The notes: generated by a model not told the origin, from the letters alone. A stretch of 64,000 nucleotides of DNA from Niveispirillum irakense DSM 11586 (GCF_000429645.1 NZ_KE386934.1:124001-188000); one strand, 5' to 3'; shown: positions 8,641-18,926, counted from the stretch's first letter. Program-made: numbers and translations.

Positions 8641-11535
8641 ATGAACAAATATATCTCCGTCCGTGGTGCCCGTGAGCATAACCTGAAGAATGTCGATGTG
8701 GATCTGCCGCGCGACAGCCTTGTTGTGATCACCGGCTTGTCCGGGTCCGGCAAATCATCCCTGGCGTTCGATACGATCTATGCCGAGGGCCAACGGCGCT
8801 ATGTAGAAAGCCTGTCCGCCTATGCGCGCCAGTTCCTGGAACTGATGCAGAAGCCGGATGTGGACAGTATCGAGGGATTGTCGCCGGCAATCTCCATTGA
8901 ACAGAAGACCACCAGCCGCAATCCCCGCTCCACCGTCGGCACGGTGACGGAGATTTACGACTATATGCGCCTGCTCTATGCACGCATCGGCATCCCCTAT
9001 TCTCCCGTCACCGGTCTGCCGATTGAGAGCCAGACGGTCAGCCAGATGGTGGACCGTATCCTGACCATGCCGGAAGGCACGCGCCTTTATCTGCTGGCCC
9101 CGATTGCGCGCGGCAAGAAAGGCGAGTTCAAGAAAGAACTGGCGGAGCTGCGCAAGCGCGGCTTCCAGCGCGTGAAGATCGACGGCGAGTTGATGGAGAT
9201 CGAAGATGCGCCGGCGCTGGATAAAAAGCTGAAGCATGATATCGAAGTGGTGGTTGATCGGTTGAAGGTGCAGGCCGACCTGGGCAACCGGCTGGCCGAT
9301 TCTATTGAGACCGGGCTGGAACTGTCCGACGGGCTGATCTTCGCCGAGGATGCCGACAGCGGTGAACGCACGGTGTTTTCAGCCAAATTCGCCTGTCCGG
9401 TCAGCGGCTTCACCATTGAGGAGGTGGAACCGCGCCTGTTCAGCTTCAACAACCCGTTCGGGGCCTGCCCCGCCTGCGATGGCCTGGGGTCGAAGCATTA
9501 TTTCGATCCCATGCTGGTGGTGCCGGATGAACGGTTGAGCCTGCGTCAGGGCGCCATCGCGCCCTGGGCCAATTCCACCTCGCAATATTACCTGCAGACC
9601 CTGGAAAGCATCTGCCGCCATTTCAACAGCAATGTGGACCTGCCCTGGGAGAAACTGCCCAAGGAGGTACGGGATACTGTGCTGTTCGGGTCCGGCAAAA
9701 ACCCCATCACCATGCGCTATGATGATGGCATGCGCGCTTACGAGACCAAGAAGTCCTTCGAAGGCGTGGTCAATAATCTGGAACGCCGCTGGAAAGAGAC
9801 GGAAAGCGCCTTCGTGCGGGAAGAACTGGGTAAGTACCAGTCTTCCCAACCCTGTGAAGCCTGCGGTGGGGCGCGGCTGAAGCCGGAAGCCCTGGCCGTG
9901 AAGGTGCGCGGCCTGAACATTGCGGAAATCAGCCGCATGTCGATCCGCAAGGCCGGCGAATGGTTTGGCGAACTGGACGCGCATCTGACGCAGAAGGAAC
10001 GCGATATTGCCACCCGCATCCTGAAGGAAATCAACGAGCGGCTTGGTTTCCTCAACAATGTGGGGCTGGAATATCTGGCGCTTGACCGCGCCTCCGGCAC
10101 CCTCTCAGGCGGCGAGAGCCAGCGTATCCGGCTGGCGTCGCAGATCGGGTCCGGCCTGACCGGCGTGCTTTATGTGCTGGACGAACCCTCCATCGGCCTG
10201 CACCAGCGCGATAATGACCGGTTGCTGACCACGCTGAAGCGCCTGCGTGACATCGGCAATACGGTCGTGGTCGTGGAACATGACGAGGATGCCATCCGGG
10301 AGGCCGATTATCTGGTGGATATGGGGCCGGGTGCCGGCGTCCATGGCGGCACGGTCATCGCCCAGGGCACCCCGGCGGAGGTGATGGCGCATCCGACCAG
10401 CCTGACTGCCCAATATCTGTCCGGCCGTCGCCGGATCGAAGTGCCGGTTGTGCGCCGGCCCGGCCATCCCGGCCAGTTCCTGGAAGTGGTGGGCTGCCGC
10501 ACCAACAATCTGCGCGATGTGACCGCCAAGGTGCCGCTGGGTACCTTTACCTGCGTCACCGGCGTGTCGGGTGGCGGCAAATCCACCCTGATCATCGAAA
10601 CGCTTTACAAGGCGCTGGCCAAGAAGCTGATGGGCGCCAGGGAGCATCCGGGGGAGCATGACGCCATCCATGGGCTGGAGAATATCGACAAGGTGATCGA
10701 TATCGACCAGTCACCCATCGGGCGCACGCCGCGTTCCAACCCTGCAACCTATACCGGCTGCTTCACCCCCATCCGCGACTGGTTCGCCGGTCTGCCGGAA
10801 GCAAAGGCGCGCGGCTATGGGCCAGGGCGCTTCAGCTTCAACGTCAAGGGCGGGCGGTGCGAAGCGTGCCAGGGCGATGGTGTCATCAAGATTGAGATGC
10901 ACTTCCTGCCCGACGTCTATGTCACCTGCGATGTTTGCCACGGCAAGCGCTATAACCGCGAAACGCTGGAAGTTTTCTATAAAGGCAAGAGCATAGCCGA
11001 TGTTCTTGATATGACGGTGGAGGAAGGGGCGGAATTTTTCCGCGCGGTGCCATCCATCCGCGACAAGCTGGAAACGCTGGACCGGGTGGGGCTTGGTTAT
11101 GTGAAGATCGGTCAGCCCGCCACCACCCTGTCAGGCGGGGAGGCACAGCGCGTGAAGCTGGCCAAGGAGCTGGCGCGTCGTTCCACCGGCCGCACCATCT
11201 ATATCCTGGATGAACCCACCACCGGCCTGCATTTCGAGGATGTGCGCAAGCTGCTGGAAGTGCTGCACACGCTGGTGGACCAGGGCAATACGGTGCTGGT
11301 GATCGAACATAATCTGGAGGTTATCAAGACCGCCGACTGGGTGATCGATATGGGACCGGAAGGCGGATCCGGCGGCGGCCAGATCGTGGCCGCTGGTACG
11401 CCAGAAGATGTGGCGGCCAGCAGTGCCAGCCATACCGGCCATTATCTGGCACCCTATCTGTCAGCGAAGCCTTCAGCCGCTGCCGTGACGGCGAAAGAAG
11501 CCGCCCCGAAGCGGAAGAAGAAGGCAAGCGCCTGA
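8641..11535 (+). CDS. uvrA: Excinuclease ABC subunit A
   Basis: Damage-recognition ATPase of nucleotide excision repair; dimerises and loads UvrB. With the ATG at 8641 it has 964 residues. Two ABC ATPase modules are visible: Walker A GLSGSGKS (32-39) and a second one, GVSGGGKST; signatures [14 protein letters not shown] and [15 protein letters not shown]; zinc-finger cysteine pairs CPACDG, CEACGG and [14 protein letters not shown]. The family N-terminus ([17 protein letters not shown]) starts immediately after the chosen ATG, so the in-frame TTG at 8602 is rejected. The last 30 residues are a Lys/Ala-rich tail. No separate SOS box is seen between 8538 and 8640. Confidence 0.97.
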   Translation: MNKYISVRGAREHNLKNVDVDLPRDSLVVITGLSGSGKSSLAFDTIYAEGQRRYVESLSAYARQFLELMQKPDVDSIEGLSPAISIEQKTTSRNPRSTVGTVTEIYDYMRLLYARIGIPYSPVTGLPIESQTVSQMVDRILTMPEGTRLYLLAPIARGKKGEFKKELAELRKRGFQRVKIDGELMEIEDAPALDKKLKHDIEVVVDRLKVQADLGNRLADSIETGLELSDGLIFAEDADSGERTVFSAKFACPVSGFTIEEVEPRLFSFNNPFGACPACDGLGSKHYFDPMLVVPDERLSLRQGAIAPWANSTSQYYLQTLESICRHFNSNVDLPWEKLPKEVRDTVLFGSGKNPITMRYDDGMRAYETKKSFEGVVNNLERRWKETESAFVREELGKYQSSQPCEACGGARLKPEALAVKVRGLNIAEISRMSIRKAGEWFGELDAHLTQKERDIATRILKEINERLGFLNNVGLEYLALDRASGTLSGGESQRIRLASQIGSGLTGVLYVLDEPSIGLHQRDNDRLLTTLKRLRDIGNTVVVVEHDEDAIREADYLVDMGPGAGVHGGTVIAQGTPAEVMAHPTSLTAQYLSGRRRIEVPVVRRPGHPGQFLEVVGCRTNNLRDVTAKVPLGTFTCVTGVSGGGKSTLIIETLYKALAKKLMGAREHPGEHDAIHGLENIDKVIDIDQSPIGRTPRSNPATYTGCFTPIRDWFAGLPEAKARGYGPGRFSFNVKGGRCEACQGDGVIKIEMHFLPDVYVTCDVCHGKRYNRETLEVFYKGKSIADVLDMTVEEGAEFFRAVPSIRDKLETLDRVGLGYVKIGQPATTLSGGEAQRVKLAKELARRSTGRTIYILDEPTTGLHFEDVRKLLEVLHTLVDQGNTVLVIEHNLEVIKTADWVIDMGPEGGSGGGQIVAAGTPEDVAASSASHTGHYLAPYLSAKPSAAAVTAKEAAPKRKKKASA

Positions 11536-11559
11536 GCGTCAAACCAAGCGAGGGTCAAG

Positions 11560-11588
11560 AAAGGGGCGGCCTGCGGGACCACCCCTTT
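11560..11588. terminator. Bidirectional terminator between uvrA and moaB
   Basis: AAAGGGG (11560-11566) pairs with CCCCTTT (11582-11588) around a 15-base loop, with T residues on the plus side and A residues on the other, between two converging genes. Confidence 0.55.
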
Positions 11589-11591
11589 TCA

Positions 11592-12122
11592 TCACCGCTC
11601 CATCAGGCGCGGCATCAGTTCCACAAGGTTGCAGGGGCGGTGCCGGTTATCCAACTGCCATTTCAGGATCAGATCCCAGCCATCACGGCAGGCGCTGGGG
11701 CTGCCCGGCAGGGCGAAAAGATAGGTGCCGCCCGCCACCCCGCCCGTGGCGCGGGACTGCAAGGCCGAGGTGCCGATCTTCTCGTAAGAGAGCATGCGGA
11801 ACATCTCGCCAAAACCGGCAATCGTCTTCTCAAACAGGCTTTCAAACGCTTCCGGCGTCACATCCCGACCGGTCAGGCCCGTACCGCCGGTAGAGATGAC
11901 GACATCCACTTCCGGGTCGGCAATCCAGCCGCGCACACGCGCGATGATGGCATGCACATTGTCGGGCACGATGGCCCGGTCAACCAGACGATGGCCATCC
12001 CCGGTCAACCGTTCAACCAGCGTATCGCCGGACTTGTCGGTGCTGGGGTCGCGGGTGTCGGAGACGGTCAGCACCGCGATATTCACCGGCAGGAAAGGGC
12101 GGGTCTCATCAATACGGGCCAT
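11592..12122 (-). CDS. moaB: MoaB/Mog-family molybdenum cofactor biosynthesis protein
   Basis: Molybdopterin-binding protein of the MoaB/Mog family (176 residues), which adenylates molybdopterin before metal insertion or acts as its paralogue. Motifs of the fold: VLTVSDTRDPSTDKSGD near residues 17-33, the loop STGGTGLTGRDVTPEA, and FALPGSPSACRDGWD near the C-terminus. The start ATG at 12122 has AGGA about 8 bases upstream. It converges with uvrA and is followed 73 bases upstream (on the same strand) by ispE; no other cofactor genes are nearby. MoaB and MogA cannot be told apart with certainty from sequence reading. Confidence 0.88.
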   Translation of the reverse strand: MARIDETRPFLPVNIAVLTVSDTRDPSTDKSGDTLVERLTGDGHRLVDRAIVPDNVHAIIARVRGWIADPEVDVVISTGGTGLTGRDVTPEAFESLFEKTIAGFGEMFRMLSYEKIGTSALQSRATGGVAGGTYLFALPGSPSACRDGWDLILKWQLDNRHRPCNLVELMPRLMER

Positions 12123-12195
12123 GGTGAAATTCCTGCTTATCTGAGCTTTGAAGAATAAGAGTGGCGATGAAGCGGACTGGACGCTGCGGCGGCGC

Positions 12196-13110
12196 TCACA
12201 CCGCTATTGCGTCCCCTTCCCCCACTGTTTCCACGGCAGCAACATCATTGACCAGGGCGGCGGGCTGCACCCACCAGCCGGGCCGGACGCGAGAGATCAT
12301 CGTGCCCGCCGCCACGGCGCCATCCGCATCAGCGTAAAGCCCGAAGCAGGTAGCCCCACTGCCGGACATGCGCGCCAACAGACAGCCGGGTGTCATCTCC
12401 AGGGCGGCCAGTGCCTCTGTTACCGGTTTGGCGAGGCTCTGCGCCGCCATGGAAAGATCGTTGCGCCGATCCCGCAGGGCATCGGCCAGATCCGCCACTG
12501 TCGCCGGCATATTGTCCAGACGCCCAGGGTCGGAATAGGCCCCGGTACGGGCGGCGAAGACCTGGGGGGTGGACAAGGCGACGCCTGGATTAACCAGAAG
12601 AACCCAGCTTTCCGGCAGGTCCGGCGCCGGGGTCAATTCCGTACCCGTGCCAGCAAAATAAGCGGTGCGGCCCGCCAGACAGACCGGGACATCGGCACCC
12701 AGGGTGGGCGCGATGCGGGCAAGCACCGGGTCATCCGGTTCCAAACCCCACAAGGTCGCCACCGCGCGCAGGGCGGCAGCGGCATCAGCCGATCCGCCGC
12801 CGATACCCGATGCGACAGGCAGGTTCTTAAATAGCGTGATCGAAAGATCGGCCGGGCGGTCCAGGGCCGCCGCCAAGGCCTTCACGGCCTTTGCCACCAG
12901 ATTACTGTCCGTATCCTCCATCAACAGCGACAGGGCGAACGGTCCCTGGATGGAAAGGCTGAAGCCGTTGCCGGGCGCAACCTCGATCAGATCATGGGCG
13001 CTGGCGAAGGCCACCAGACTGTCAAGCTGGTGATAGCCATTGGCGGCCCGGCCCAGCACATGCAGATAGAGGTTCAGCTTGGCGGCTGCGGCGGCGCGGA
13101 TCGCGATCAT
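12196..13110 (-). CDS. ispE: 4-diphosphocytidyl-2-C-methyl-D-erythritol kinase
   Basis: GHMP kinase of the non-mevalonate isoprenoid pathway: phosphorylates the 2-hydroxyl of CDP-methylerythritol. 304 residues, normal length. The N-terminal AAAAKLNLYLHVLGRAANGYHQLDS carries the conserved Lys and His of the substrate pocket, PVASGIGGGSADAAAAL is the GHMP ATP-binding loop, and LLARMSGSGATCFGLY is the C-terminal GHMP glycine motif. Divergent from the first M3 peptidase. The 173-base gap between them contains a 10-bp palindrome (GTTTATAAAC, 13219-13228) and no obvious strong promoter. Confidence 0.95.
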   Translation of the reverse strand: MIAIRAAAAAKLNLYLHVLGRAANGYHQLDSLVAFASAHDLIEVAPGNGFSLSIQGPFALSLLMEDTDSNLVAKAVKALAAALDRPADLSITLFKNLPVASGIGGGSADAAAALRAVATLWGLEPDDPVLARIAPTLGADVPVCLAGRTAYFAGTGTELTPAPDLPESWVLLVNPGVALSTPQVFAARTGAYSDPGRLDNMPATVADLADALRDRRNDLSMAAQSLAKPVTEALAALEMTPGCLLARMSGSGATCFGLYADADGAVAAGTMISRVRPGWWVQPAALVNDVAAVETVGEGDAIAV

Positions 13111-13283
13111 GACAGTGCGATATCCCTGTTGCGGAATGGCTTATGGCAGCGACCATAGCCGGTGGCGGCGTTTGAAACCACTCCGTTACAAATTCGATGA
13201 AACGGTGAAGGGCTGCTCGTTTATAAACAAGGGAAAATCCGGGCAACGGATAAAGCCCGGCCTTCCACCTGAACGGGGACAGC

Positions 13284-15182
13284 ATGACCACACATATTGC
13301 CAAACAGCTTCTCGCCGCCACTGCCATCGCCCTGGTTGGCGCCCTCAGCCCCCTGACAGCCGCGCAGGCGCAGGCACCGCAGGCTGCCGCCGCCAAAGTG
13401 GATGACAAGCTGGTGTGGGATCTGGCCCCCATCTTTAAAAGCCCGGCTGACTGGGACAATGCCCGCAAGAAACTGCTGACCGATCTTGACGAGGCGAAGA
13501 AATGGCAAGGCACCCTGGGCAAGGATGCCGCCACCCTGCGGACCGTCATGGACCGGATGTCGGCGCTGAACCATCAGGCGGAAAAGCTGCAGGTCTATGC
13601 CTATCTGCAATATTCCACCGACACACGCGACAACGCCTATCAGGAACGCCTGAACCTGTCGCAATCCATGGCCGCCCAGGCATCCGCCGCCATCGCCTGG
13701 TTCGCACCAGAAGTTCAGTCGCTGGGCGAGGACAAGATCAATGCCTTCATCAAGGCTGATAAGGGGCTGGAAAAGCATGCTGTCCGCCTGCATGACATTC
13801 TGCGGCTGAAGGCACATACATTGACCCCGGAAACCGAAGCCGCCATCGCTGCCTTCGGCCCCATCTTCGGGTCTGCCAGCAATACTTATTCCGTGCTGGC
13901 CAATGCCGATATCGACTGGCCGGAAATCACCCTCCCCGACGGCACCAAGAAGAAGCTGAACCAGTCCGGCTATGGCCAGTTGCGGCAGGATCCTGACCGG
14001 GCCGTGCGCAAGCAGGTGTTTGACCTGTTCTGGACCAAGTTCGGCCAGTATGAAAATACAATGGGCAATACGCTGGCTGCCGCTGTACAGGCCGGCACCA
14101 TTGATGCCAAGCTGCGCCATTACCCCACGGCCGTGGCCGCCTCACTTGCCGCCAATGACATCCCGGAAGCGGTCTATCGTACCCTGGTAGCGGAAGCGAA
14201 TAAGGGGCTGCCGACCCTGCACCGCTATTTCAAGCTGCGGCAGAAGATGCTGGGCCTGCCGGACCTGCATTACTACGATATCTATCCGTCGCTGGTGCAG
14301 CTTGACCGCAAGTTCACCTTTGATGAATCGCGGACCCTGACCCTGGCGGCCACCAAGCCGCTGGGCAAGGATTATACCGCCACCCTGGACCGGATCACCG
14401 CCAAGCGGACCATGCATGTGATGCCGGCAGAGGGGAAGGAAAGCGGCGCCTATCAATGGGGCACCTATGGCATTGATCCTTATGTCTTCCTGAACCATCA
14501 GGATGATTTTAACAGCATGACCACCTATGCCCATGAATGGGGCCATGGCATGCACACGGCCCTTGCCAACGCGGCACAGCCTTATGAAACGGCAGGCTAT
14601 CCGCTGTTCGTGGCGGAGATCGCCTCCATCACCAACGAGATGCTGCTGTCCGATTACATGTTGAGCCGGGCAGAGACGCGGGAAGAAAAGCTGTTCTATC
14701 TGGGCCAAGCCCTGGAAGGCATGCGCGCCACCTTCTTCCGCCAGACCATGTTCGCAGAATTTGAACTGGCCACACATGACGCGGTGGAACGGGGAGAGGC
14801 GATCAGCGGCTCCCGCATGAAGGAAATCTATTGCGACCTGCTGAAGCGCTATCATGGCGACAAAGAAGGCGTCATGAAGATTGACGAGAAATATTGCGCG
14901 GAATGGAGCTTCATTCCGCATTTCTACCGCGCCTTCTATGTCTACCAATATGCCACCTCCATTGCGGCGGCGGCCTATTTCGCCGATGAAGTGCAGAAGG
15001 GGGGCGACAAGCAGCGTGACCTGTTCCTGTCCGTGCTGAAGGCTGGCGGGTCGGAATATCCATATCCGCTGCTGAAGAAGGCGGGCCTGGATATGGCCAC
15101 CCCTGCCCCCTATCAGGCCCTGATCCGCCGCATGAACACCATCATGGACGAGATGGAAAAGCTGCTGGCGGAGAAGAAGTAA
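13284..15182 (+). CDS. Exported M3-family oligoendopeptidase (PepF-like), copy 1
   Basis: Zinc metallopeptidase that would trim short peptides. 632 residues: Sec signal peptide (1-30, ending AQAQA), an N-terminal helical domain, then the M3 catalytic domain with HEWGH at 417-421 and the third zinc ligand Glu at 445 (FVAEIAS). The downstream conserved His/Tyr region HFYRAFYVYQYATS is present. The signal peptide makes it periplasmic, unlike classical cytoplasmic PepF. GGGGA lies 4 bases before the ATG. It is followed by a strong terminator and then by a close paralogue; the alternating conserved blocks show a tandem duplication. Confidence 0.9.
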   Translation: MTTHIAKQLLAATAIALVGALSPLTAAQAQAPQAAAAKVDDKLVWDLAPIFKSPADWDNARKKLLTDLDEAKKWQGTLGKDAATLRTVMDRMSALNHQAEKLQVYAYLQYSTDTRDNAYQERLNLSQSMAAQASAAIAWFAPEVQSLGEDKINAFIKADKGLEKHAVRLHDILRLKAHTLTPETEAAIAAFGPIFGSASNTYSVLANADIDWPEITLPDGTKKKLNQSGYGQLRQDPDRAVRKQVFDLFWTKFGQYENTMGNTLAAAVQAGTIDAKLRHYPTAVAASLAANDIPEAVYRTLVAEANKGLPTLHRYFKLRQKMLGLPDLHYYDIYPSLVQLDRKFTFDESRTLTLAATKPLGKDYTATLDRITAKRTMHVMPAEGKESGAYQWGTYGIDPYVFLNHQDDFNSMTTYAHEWGHGMHTALANAAQPYETAGYPLFVAEIASITNEMLLSDYMLSRAETREEKLFYLGQALEGMRATFFRQTMFAEFELATHDAVERGEAISGSRMKEIYCDLLKRYHGDKEGVMKIDEKYCAEWSFIPHFYRAFYVYQYATSIAAAAYFADEVQKGGDKQRDLFLSVLKAGGSEYPYPLLKKAGLDMATPAPYQALIRRMNTIMDEMEKLLAEKK

Positions 15183-15196
15183 CCGTCTGACCCTAC

Positions 15197-15227
15197 ATGG
15201 CGCGGATAAATATCCGCGCCATTTTTT
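15197..15227 (+). terminator. Rho-independent terminator between the two M3 peptidase genes
   Basis: ATGGCGCGGATA (15197-15208) and TATCCGCGCCAT (15211-15222) form a perfect stem of up to 12 bp, directly followed by TTTTTT. The second peptidase therefore probably has its own promoter or depends on read-through. Confidence 0.85.
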
Positions 15228-15252
15228 AATGAAAAATCAATAGAGCGATCCC

Positions 15253-17157
15253 ATGCACATGAAGAACCGTTTGCGCAACCGGCTGGCCGGTGCCGCCGCC
15301 ATTGCCCTGTTTGCGGCACTGTCTCCCCTTTCCATGGCGCAGGCCCAGCAGGCCCCCGCCGCTGCCGCCAAGGTGGATGAGCGCTATGTCTGGGACCTGA
15401 GCGTCCTTTACAAGGATCGCGCCGCCTGGGATGCGGAGCGCAAGGCCATTGCCGCGGAACTGCCCGCGCTCACCGCGATGAAAGGCACATTGGGCAAGGA
15501 TGCCGCGACCCTGCGCACCGCACTGGACAAGGTATCGTCGATCTATCTGCGGATGAACCGGCTGTCAGTCTATATGTCCACCCAGTTCTCCACCAACGCC
15601 CGTGACAATGCGGCCCAGGAAGGCAGCAATCTTGTCCGGCAGCTTGGTGCCGATATCGGCAGTGCCACAGCCTGGATGGAGCCGGAAATCCAGGAGCTGG
15701 GGGCGGACAAGATCAGCGCCCTCATCAAGGCCGACAAGGGGCTGGAAAAACACGCCTTCGGCCTGCATGACACGCTGCGCAAGAAAGCCCATACGCTGGG
15801 CCATGAGGCCGAGGCCGCTTTGGCTGCCGTTGGTCCCGCCATGTATAATGCCGGCTCCACCTACCAGCTTCTGACCAGTTCCGACATTGACTGGCCGACC
15901 GTGACCCTGCCCGATGGCAGCACGGCCAAGATCAACCAGGTGGGCTATTCAAAGCTGCGGGAAAGACCGGACCGGGCGGTGCGCAAGCTGGCCTTCGATA
16001 CGTTCTGGACCAAGTTTGGCCAGTACACCAACACCGATGGCAGCCTGCTGGCCAACCGCATCCAGGCCGGCGTGGCCATGGCCAAGCTGCGCAATTATCC
16101 GAGCGCCGTGGCCGCCTCCCTGGCACAGAACGACATTCCGGAAAGCGTCTATCGCACGCTGGTGGCGGAAACCAACAAGGCCCTGCCGACACTGCACCGC
16201 TACCTGAAAATCCGTCAGCGGATGCTGAACCTGCCGGATCTGCATTATTACGATATCTATCCGCCCATCGTGGAACTGGACCGCAAGTTCCCGATCGACG
16301 AGGCCAAGACCCTGACCCTGGCTGCCGTGAAGCCACTGGGCAAGGATTACAGCCGCGGCCTGGAAGAAGCGCTGAAGGGCCGCTGGATGCATGTTTACCC
16401 GGCGGAAGGCAAACGCCCCGGCGCCTATCAGACCGGTGTGTTCGGCGTGCATCCGTTTGTGTTCCTGAACCATCAGGACACGTTCGACAGCGTGTCGACC
16501 TTTGCCCATGAATGGGGCCATGGCATGCATACCAAGCTGGCCGACGCGACCCAGCCTTACGAGACCTCCGATTACTCCCTGTTCGTGGCGGAAGTTGCGT
16601 CCATCACGAACGAGGTGCTGCTGTCCGACTATATGTTGAGCCGGTCGGAAACCAGGGAAGAGAAGCTGTTCTATCTGGGCCATGCCCTGGACAGCATGCG
16701 CGGCACCTTCTTCCGCCAGACCATGTTCGCAGAGTTCGAACTGGCCACCCATGACGCCATGGAACGCGGCGAGGCCCTGTCAGGCCGCAAGATGAACGAT
16801 ATCTATTGCGACCTGCTGAAGCGCTATCATGGCGACAAGGAAGGCGTCATGAAGATCGACGATGCCTATTGCGCCGAATGGCAGATGGTCAACCATTTCT
16901 ACCGTCCCTTCTACGTCTATCAGTACGCCACCTCCATGGCAGCGGCGGCCTATTTCGGGGAGCAGATCGAAAAGGGCGGTGCGAAGGAGCGTGACGCCTA
17001 TCTGGCCGTGCTGAAGGCCGGTGGCTCGCAATATCCCTACCAGCTTCTGAAGCAGGCCGGCGTGGACCTGGCCACACCCGCCCCCTATCAGGCCCTGATC
17101 CGTCGCATGAACGCCACCATGGACGAGATCGAGAAACTGTTGAACGAGAAGAAGTAA
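15253..17157 (+). CDS. Exported M3-family oligoendopeptidase (PepF-like), copy 2
   Basis: Paralogue of the preceding gene, 634 residues, with the same layout: signal peptide (to about residue 30, ALSPLSMAQAQ), helical domain, and catalytic domain with HEWGH at 419-423 and Glu 24 residues further on. Long stretches such as SITNE, LLSDYMLSR, REEKLFYLG, TFFRQTMFAEFELATHDA and YCDLLKRYHGDKEGVMKID are nearly the same in both copies, while the N-terminal 150 residues and the segment around 390-410 (AEGKRPGAYQTGVFGV) differ, suggesting different peptide preferences. The ATG at 15253 is used; an in-frame ATG follows at 15259. Confidence 0.9.
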   Translation: MHMKNRLRNRLAGAAAIALFAALSPLSMAQAQQAPAAAAKVDERYVWDLSVLYKDRAAWDAERKAIAAELPALTAMKGTLGKDAATLRTALDKVSSIYLRMNRLSVYMSTQFSTNARDNAAQEGSNLVRQLGADIGSATAWMEPEIQELGADKISALIKADKGLEKHAFGLHDTLRKKAHTLGHEAEAALAAVGPAMYNAGSTYQLLTSSDIDWPTVTLPDGSTAKINQVGYSKLRERPDRAVRKLAFDTFWTKFGQYTNTDGSLLANRIQAGVAMAKLRNYPSAVAASLAQNDIPESVYRTLVAETNKALPTLHRYLKIRQRMLNLPDLHYYDIYPPIVELDRKFPIDEAKTLTLAAVKPLGKDYSRGLEEALKGRWMHVYPAEGKRPGAYQTGVFGVHPFVFLNHQDTFDSVSTFAHEWGHGMHTKLADATQPYETSDYSLFVAEVASITNEVLLSDYMLSRSETREEKLFYLGHALDSMRGTFFRQTMFAEFELATHDAMERGEALSGRKMNDIYCDLLKRYHGDKEGVMKIDDAYCAEWQMVNHFYRPFYVYQYATSMAAAAYFGEQIEKGGAKERDAYLAVLKAGGSQYPYQLLKQAGVDLATPAPYQALIRRMNATMDEIEKLLNEKK

Positions 17158-17166
17158 GCACCTGTC

Positions 17167-17193
17167 CCCCCGCCGGCCTTTGGCTGGCGGGGG
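17167..17193 (+). terminator. Hairpin after the second M3 peptidase
   Basis: CCCCCGCCGGCC (17167-17178) with GGCTGGCGGGGG (17182-17193): 12 bp including one G-T wobble, loop TTT. No T-run follows, so termination may be Rho-dependent or incomplete. Confidence 0.6.
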
Positions 17194-17241
17194 ATACAAG
17201 GCATCATTGATCATGCCCGCGTTCATGATGCTTGGCCCGGA

Positions 17242-17273
17242 CATGATGGCGCGTCTATCATCGCGCCATCATG
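17242..17273 (+). promoter_or_regulatory. Perfect hairpin containing the xseA start codon
   Basis: CATGATGGCGCG (17242-17253) pairs perfectly with CGCGCCATCATG (17262-17273); the loop is 8 bases. The ATG of xseA (17271-17273) is the last three bases of the 3' arm, and no ribosome site is visible upstream. The structure would hide the start codon and so hold translation down (inference). Confidence 0.6.
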
Positions 17274-18857
17274 AGCGATTTTTTCTCCGATCCCGCCCCC
17301 ACCCGTCCCGGCAATAATCTGCCGGAACTATCCGTCACGGACCTGTCCCGCGCGCTGAAGCGCACGGTGGAGGATGCGTTCGGCTATGTCCGGGTGCGGG
17401 GGGAAATCAGCCAGCCCAAGCGCCATTCCTCCGGCCATCTTTATCTGCGGCTGAAGGACGATGCTGCCGTGATCGAGGCGGTATGCTGGAAAGGCGTGGT
17501 TGCCCGCCTCGCCATCCGGCCCGAAGAGGGGATGGAAGTTGTCTGCACCGGCAAGCTGACGACATATCCCGGCCGCAGCCAGTACCAGCTTGTCATTGAA
17601 AGCATGGAACTGGCCGGCGAAGGCGCCCTGCTGAAGATGCTGGAGGAGCGCAAGCGCCGGCTGGCCGCCGAAGGCCTGTTTGCGCCGGAGCGTAAAAAAC
17701 CCCTTCCCTTCCTGCCGAAGACTATCGGCGTGATCACCAGCCCGACCGGGGCTGTGATTCGTGACATCCTGCACCGGCTGGCTGACCGTTTCCCCCGCCA
17801 TGTCCTGCTCTGGCCTGTGGCGGTTCAGGGGGATGGCGCTGCCCAGCAGGTGGCCCGCGCCATCCAGGGCTTCAACAGTCTGGAAGCCGGCGGCAAGGTT
17901 CCCCGGCCCGATCTGCTGATTGTGGCCCGTGGCGGCGGCAGTCTGGAAGACCTGATGGCCTTCAACGAGGAAATCGTGGTGCGGGCGGCGGCGGCCAGCC
18001 ATATCCCATTGATCTCCGCCGTGGGGCATGAAACCGATACAACGCTGATTGACTTTGCCAGCGACCGCCGCGCGCCCACCCCTACGGCAGCCGCCGAAAT
18101 GGCCGTCCCGGTACGCGGTGAATTGCTGGCGCAGGTGCTGGATGATGGCCGCCGGCTTCATGGCTACATCGCGCGGGGGCTGGAATTGCGGCGCCAGCAT
18201 GTAGCGGGTCTGGCGCGCGGGCTGGGTGATCCACGCTCCCTGCTGGAGGGGTTGGTACAGCGGCTGGACGACCGGGGCGAAAGGCTGGACATGGCCATGC
18301 GGACCGGGTTGGAACGCCGGGCCACCGTCACCCGGCAACTGGCGCTGAAGCTGCGCCACCCGCAAGACGTGATCCGCCTTGCCACCCTGCGGCTGGATGG
18401 CGCTGCCCGCGCCTTGTCCACCGGGCTTGCCGGCACGGTGCGTTTAGCGGATGGGCGGTTCCACCGCACCGCCGACCGGCTGACCCTGCGCCCCCTGACC
18501 CGATCCCTGGAAGAAGCACACCGTCAAATGGTGGAACTGCCGGCCCGGTTGGACCGGGCCCATCTGGCAAGGCTGGATAAGGCGGGGCAGAAACTGGCCA
18601 CGCTGGGACAGTTGCTGGAAAGCTATTCCTATCGCGGTGTGCTGGCGCGGGGATTCGCGCTGGTCACCGATGAGCAGGGGGCACCTGTAACCAGCGCGGT
18701 GGACACAAAACCCGATATGCCGGTCACCGTTGCCTTTCAGGATGGCGCGGTGGCAGGCCGCCTGCGGCCGGATGAAACGGCGGCACCCCCTAAGGCCGGA
18801 CAAATGCAAAAACGCCGCAATGAAAATAGCAGGCCGGCACAACCGACCTTATTCTAA
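17271..18857 (+). CDS. xseA: Exodeoxyribonuclease VII large subunit
   Basis: Large subunit of ExoVII, which with XseB degrades single-stranded DNA in repair. 528 residues: OB fold (about 20-115, LSVTDLSRALKRTVEDAFG...VRGEIS), the catalytic nuclease core (about 135-350) with GVITSPTGAVIRDI, ARGGGSLEDLMAFNEE and SAVGHETDTTLIDFASDRRAPTP motifs, and a long coiled-coil region (about 280-450) ending with the conserved SYRGVLARGFALV segment. Slightly longer than usual at the C-terminus. The start is inside a 12-bp hairpin (17242-17273). The small subunit xseB is not in the window. ExoVII large subunit is toxic in excess in E. coli, which would fit tight translational control. Confidence 0.95.
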   Translation: MSDFFSDPAPTRPGNNLPELSVTDLSRALKRTVEDAFGYVRVRGEISQPKRHSSGHLYLRLKDDAAVIEAVCWKGVVARLAIRPEEGMEVVCTGKLTTYPGRSQYQLVIESMELAGEGALLKMLEERKRRLAAEGLFAPERKKPLPFLPKTIGVITSPTGAVIRDILHRLADRFPRHVLLWPVAVQGDGAAQQVARAIQGFNSLEAGGKVPRPDLLIVARGGGSLEDLMAFNEEIVVRAAAASHIPLISAVGHETDTTLIDFASDRRAPTPTAAAEMAVPVRGELLAQVLDDGRRLHGYIARGLELRRQHVAGLARGLGDPRSLLEGLVQRLDDRGERLDMAMRTGLERRATVTRQLALKLRHPQDVIRLATLRLDGAARALSTGLAGTVRLADGRFHRTADRLTLRPLTRSLEEAHRQMVELPARLDRAHLARLDKAGQKLATLGQLLESYSYRGVLARGFALVTDEQGAPVTSAVDTKPDMPVTVAFQDGAVAGRLRPDETAAPPKAGQMQKRRNENSRPAQPTLF

Positions 18858-18926
18858 ACTGTTTCTGCCCAACACTCTTGCTTCGACCAAAGTATAGGTC
18901 TGGCAGCCTGTTTTCATTGGAAAATC

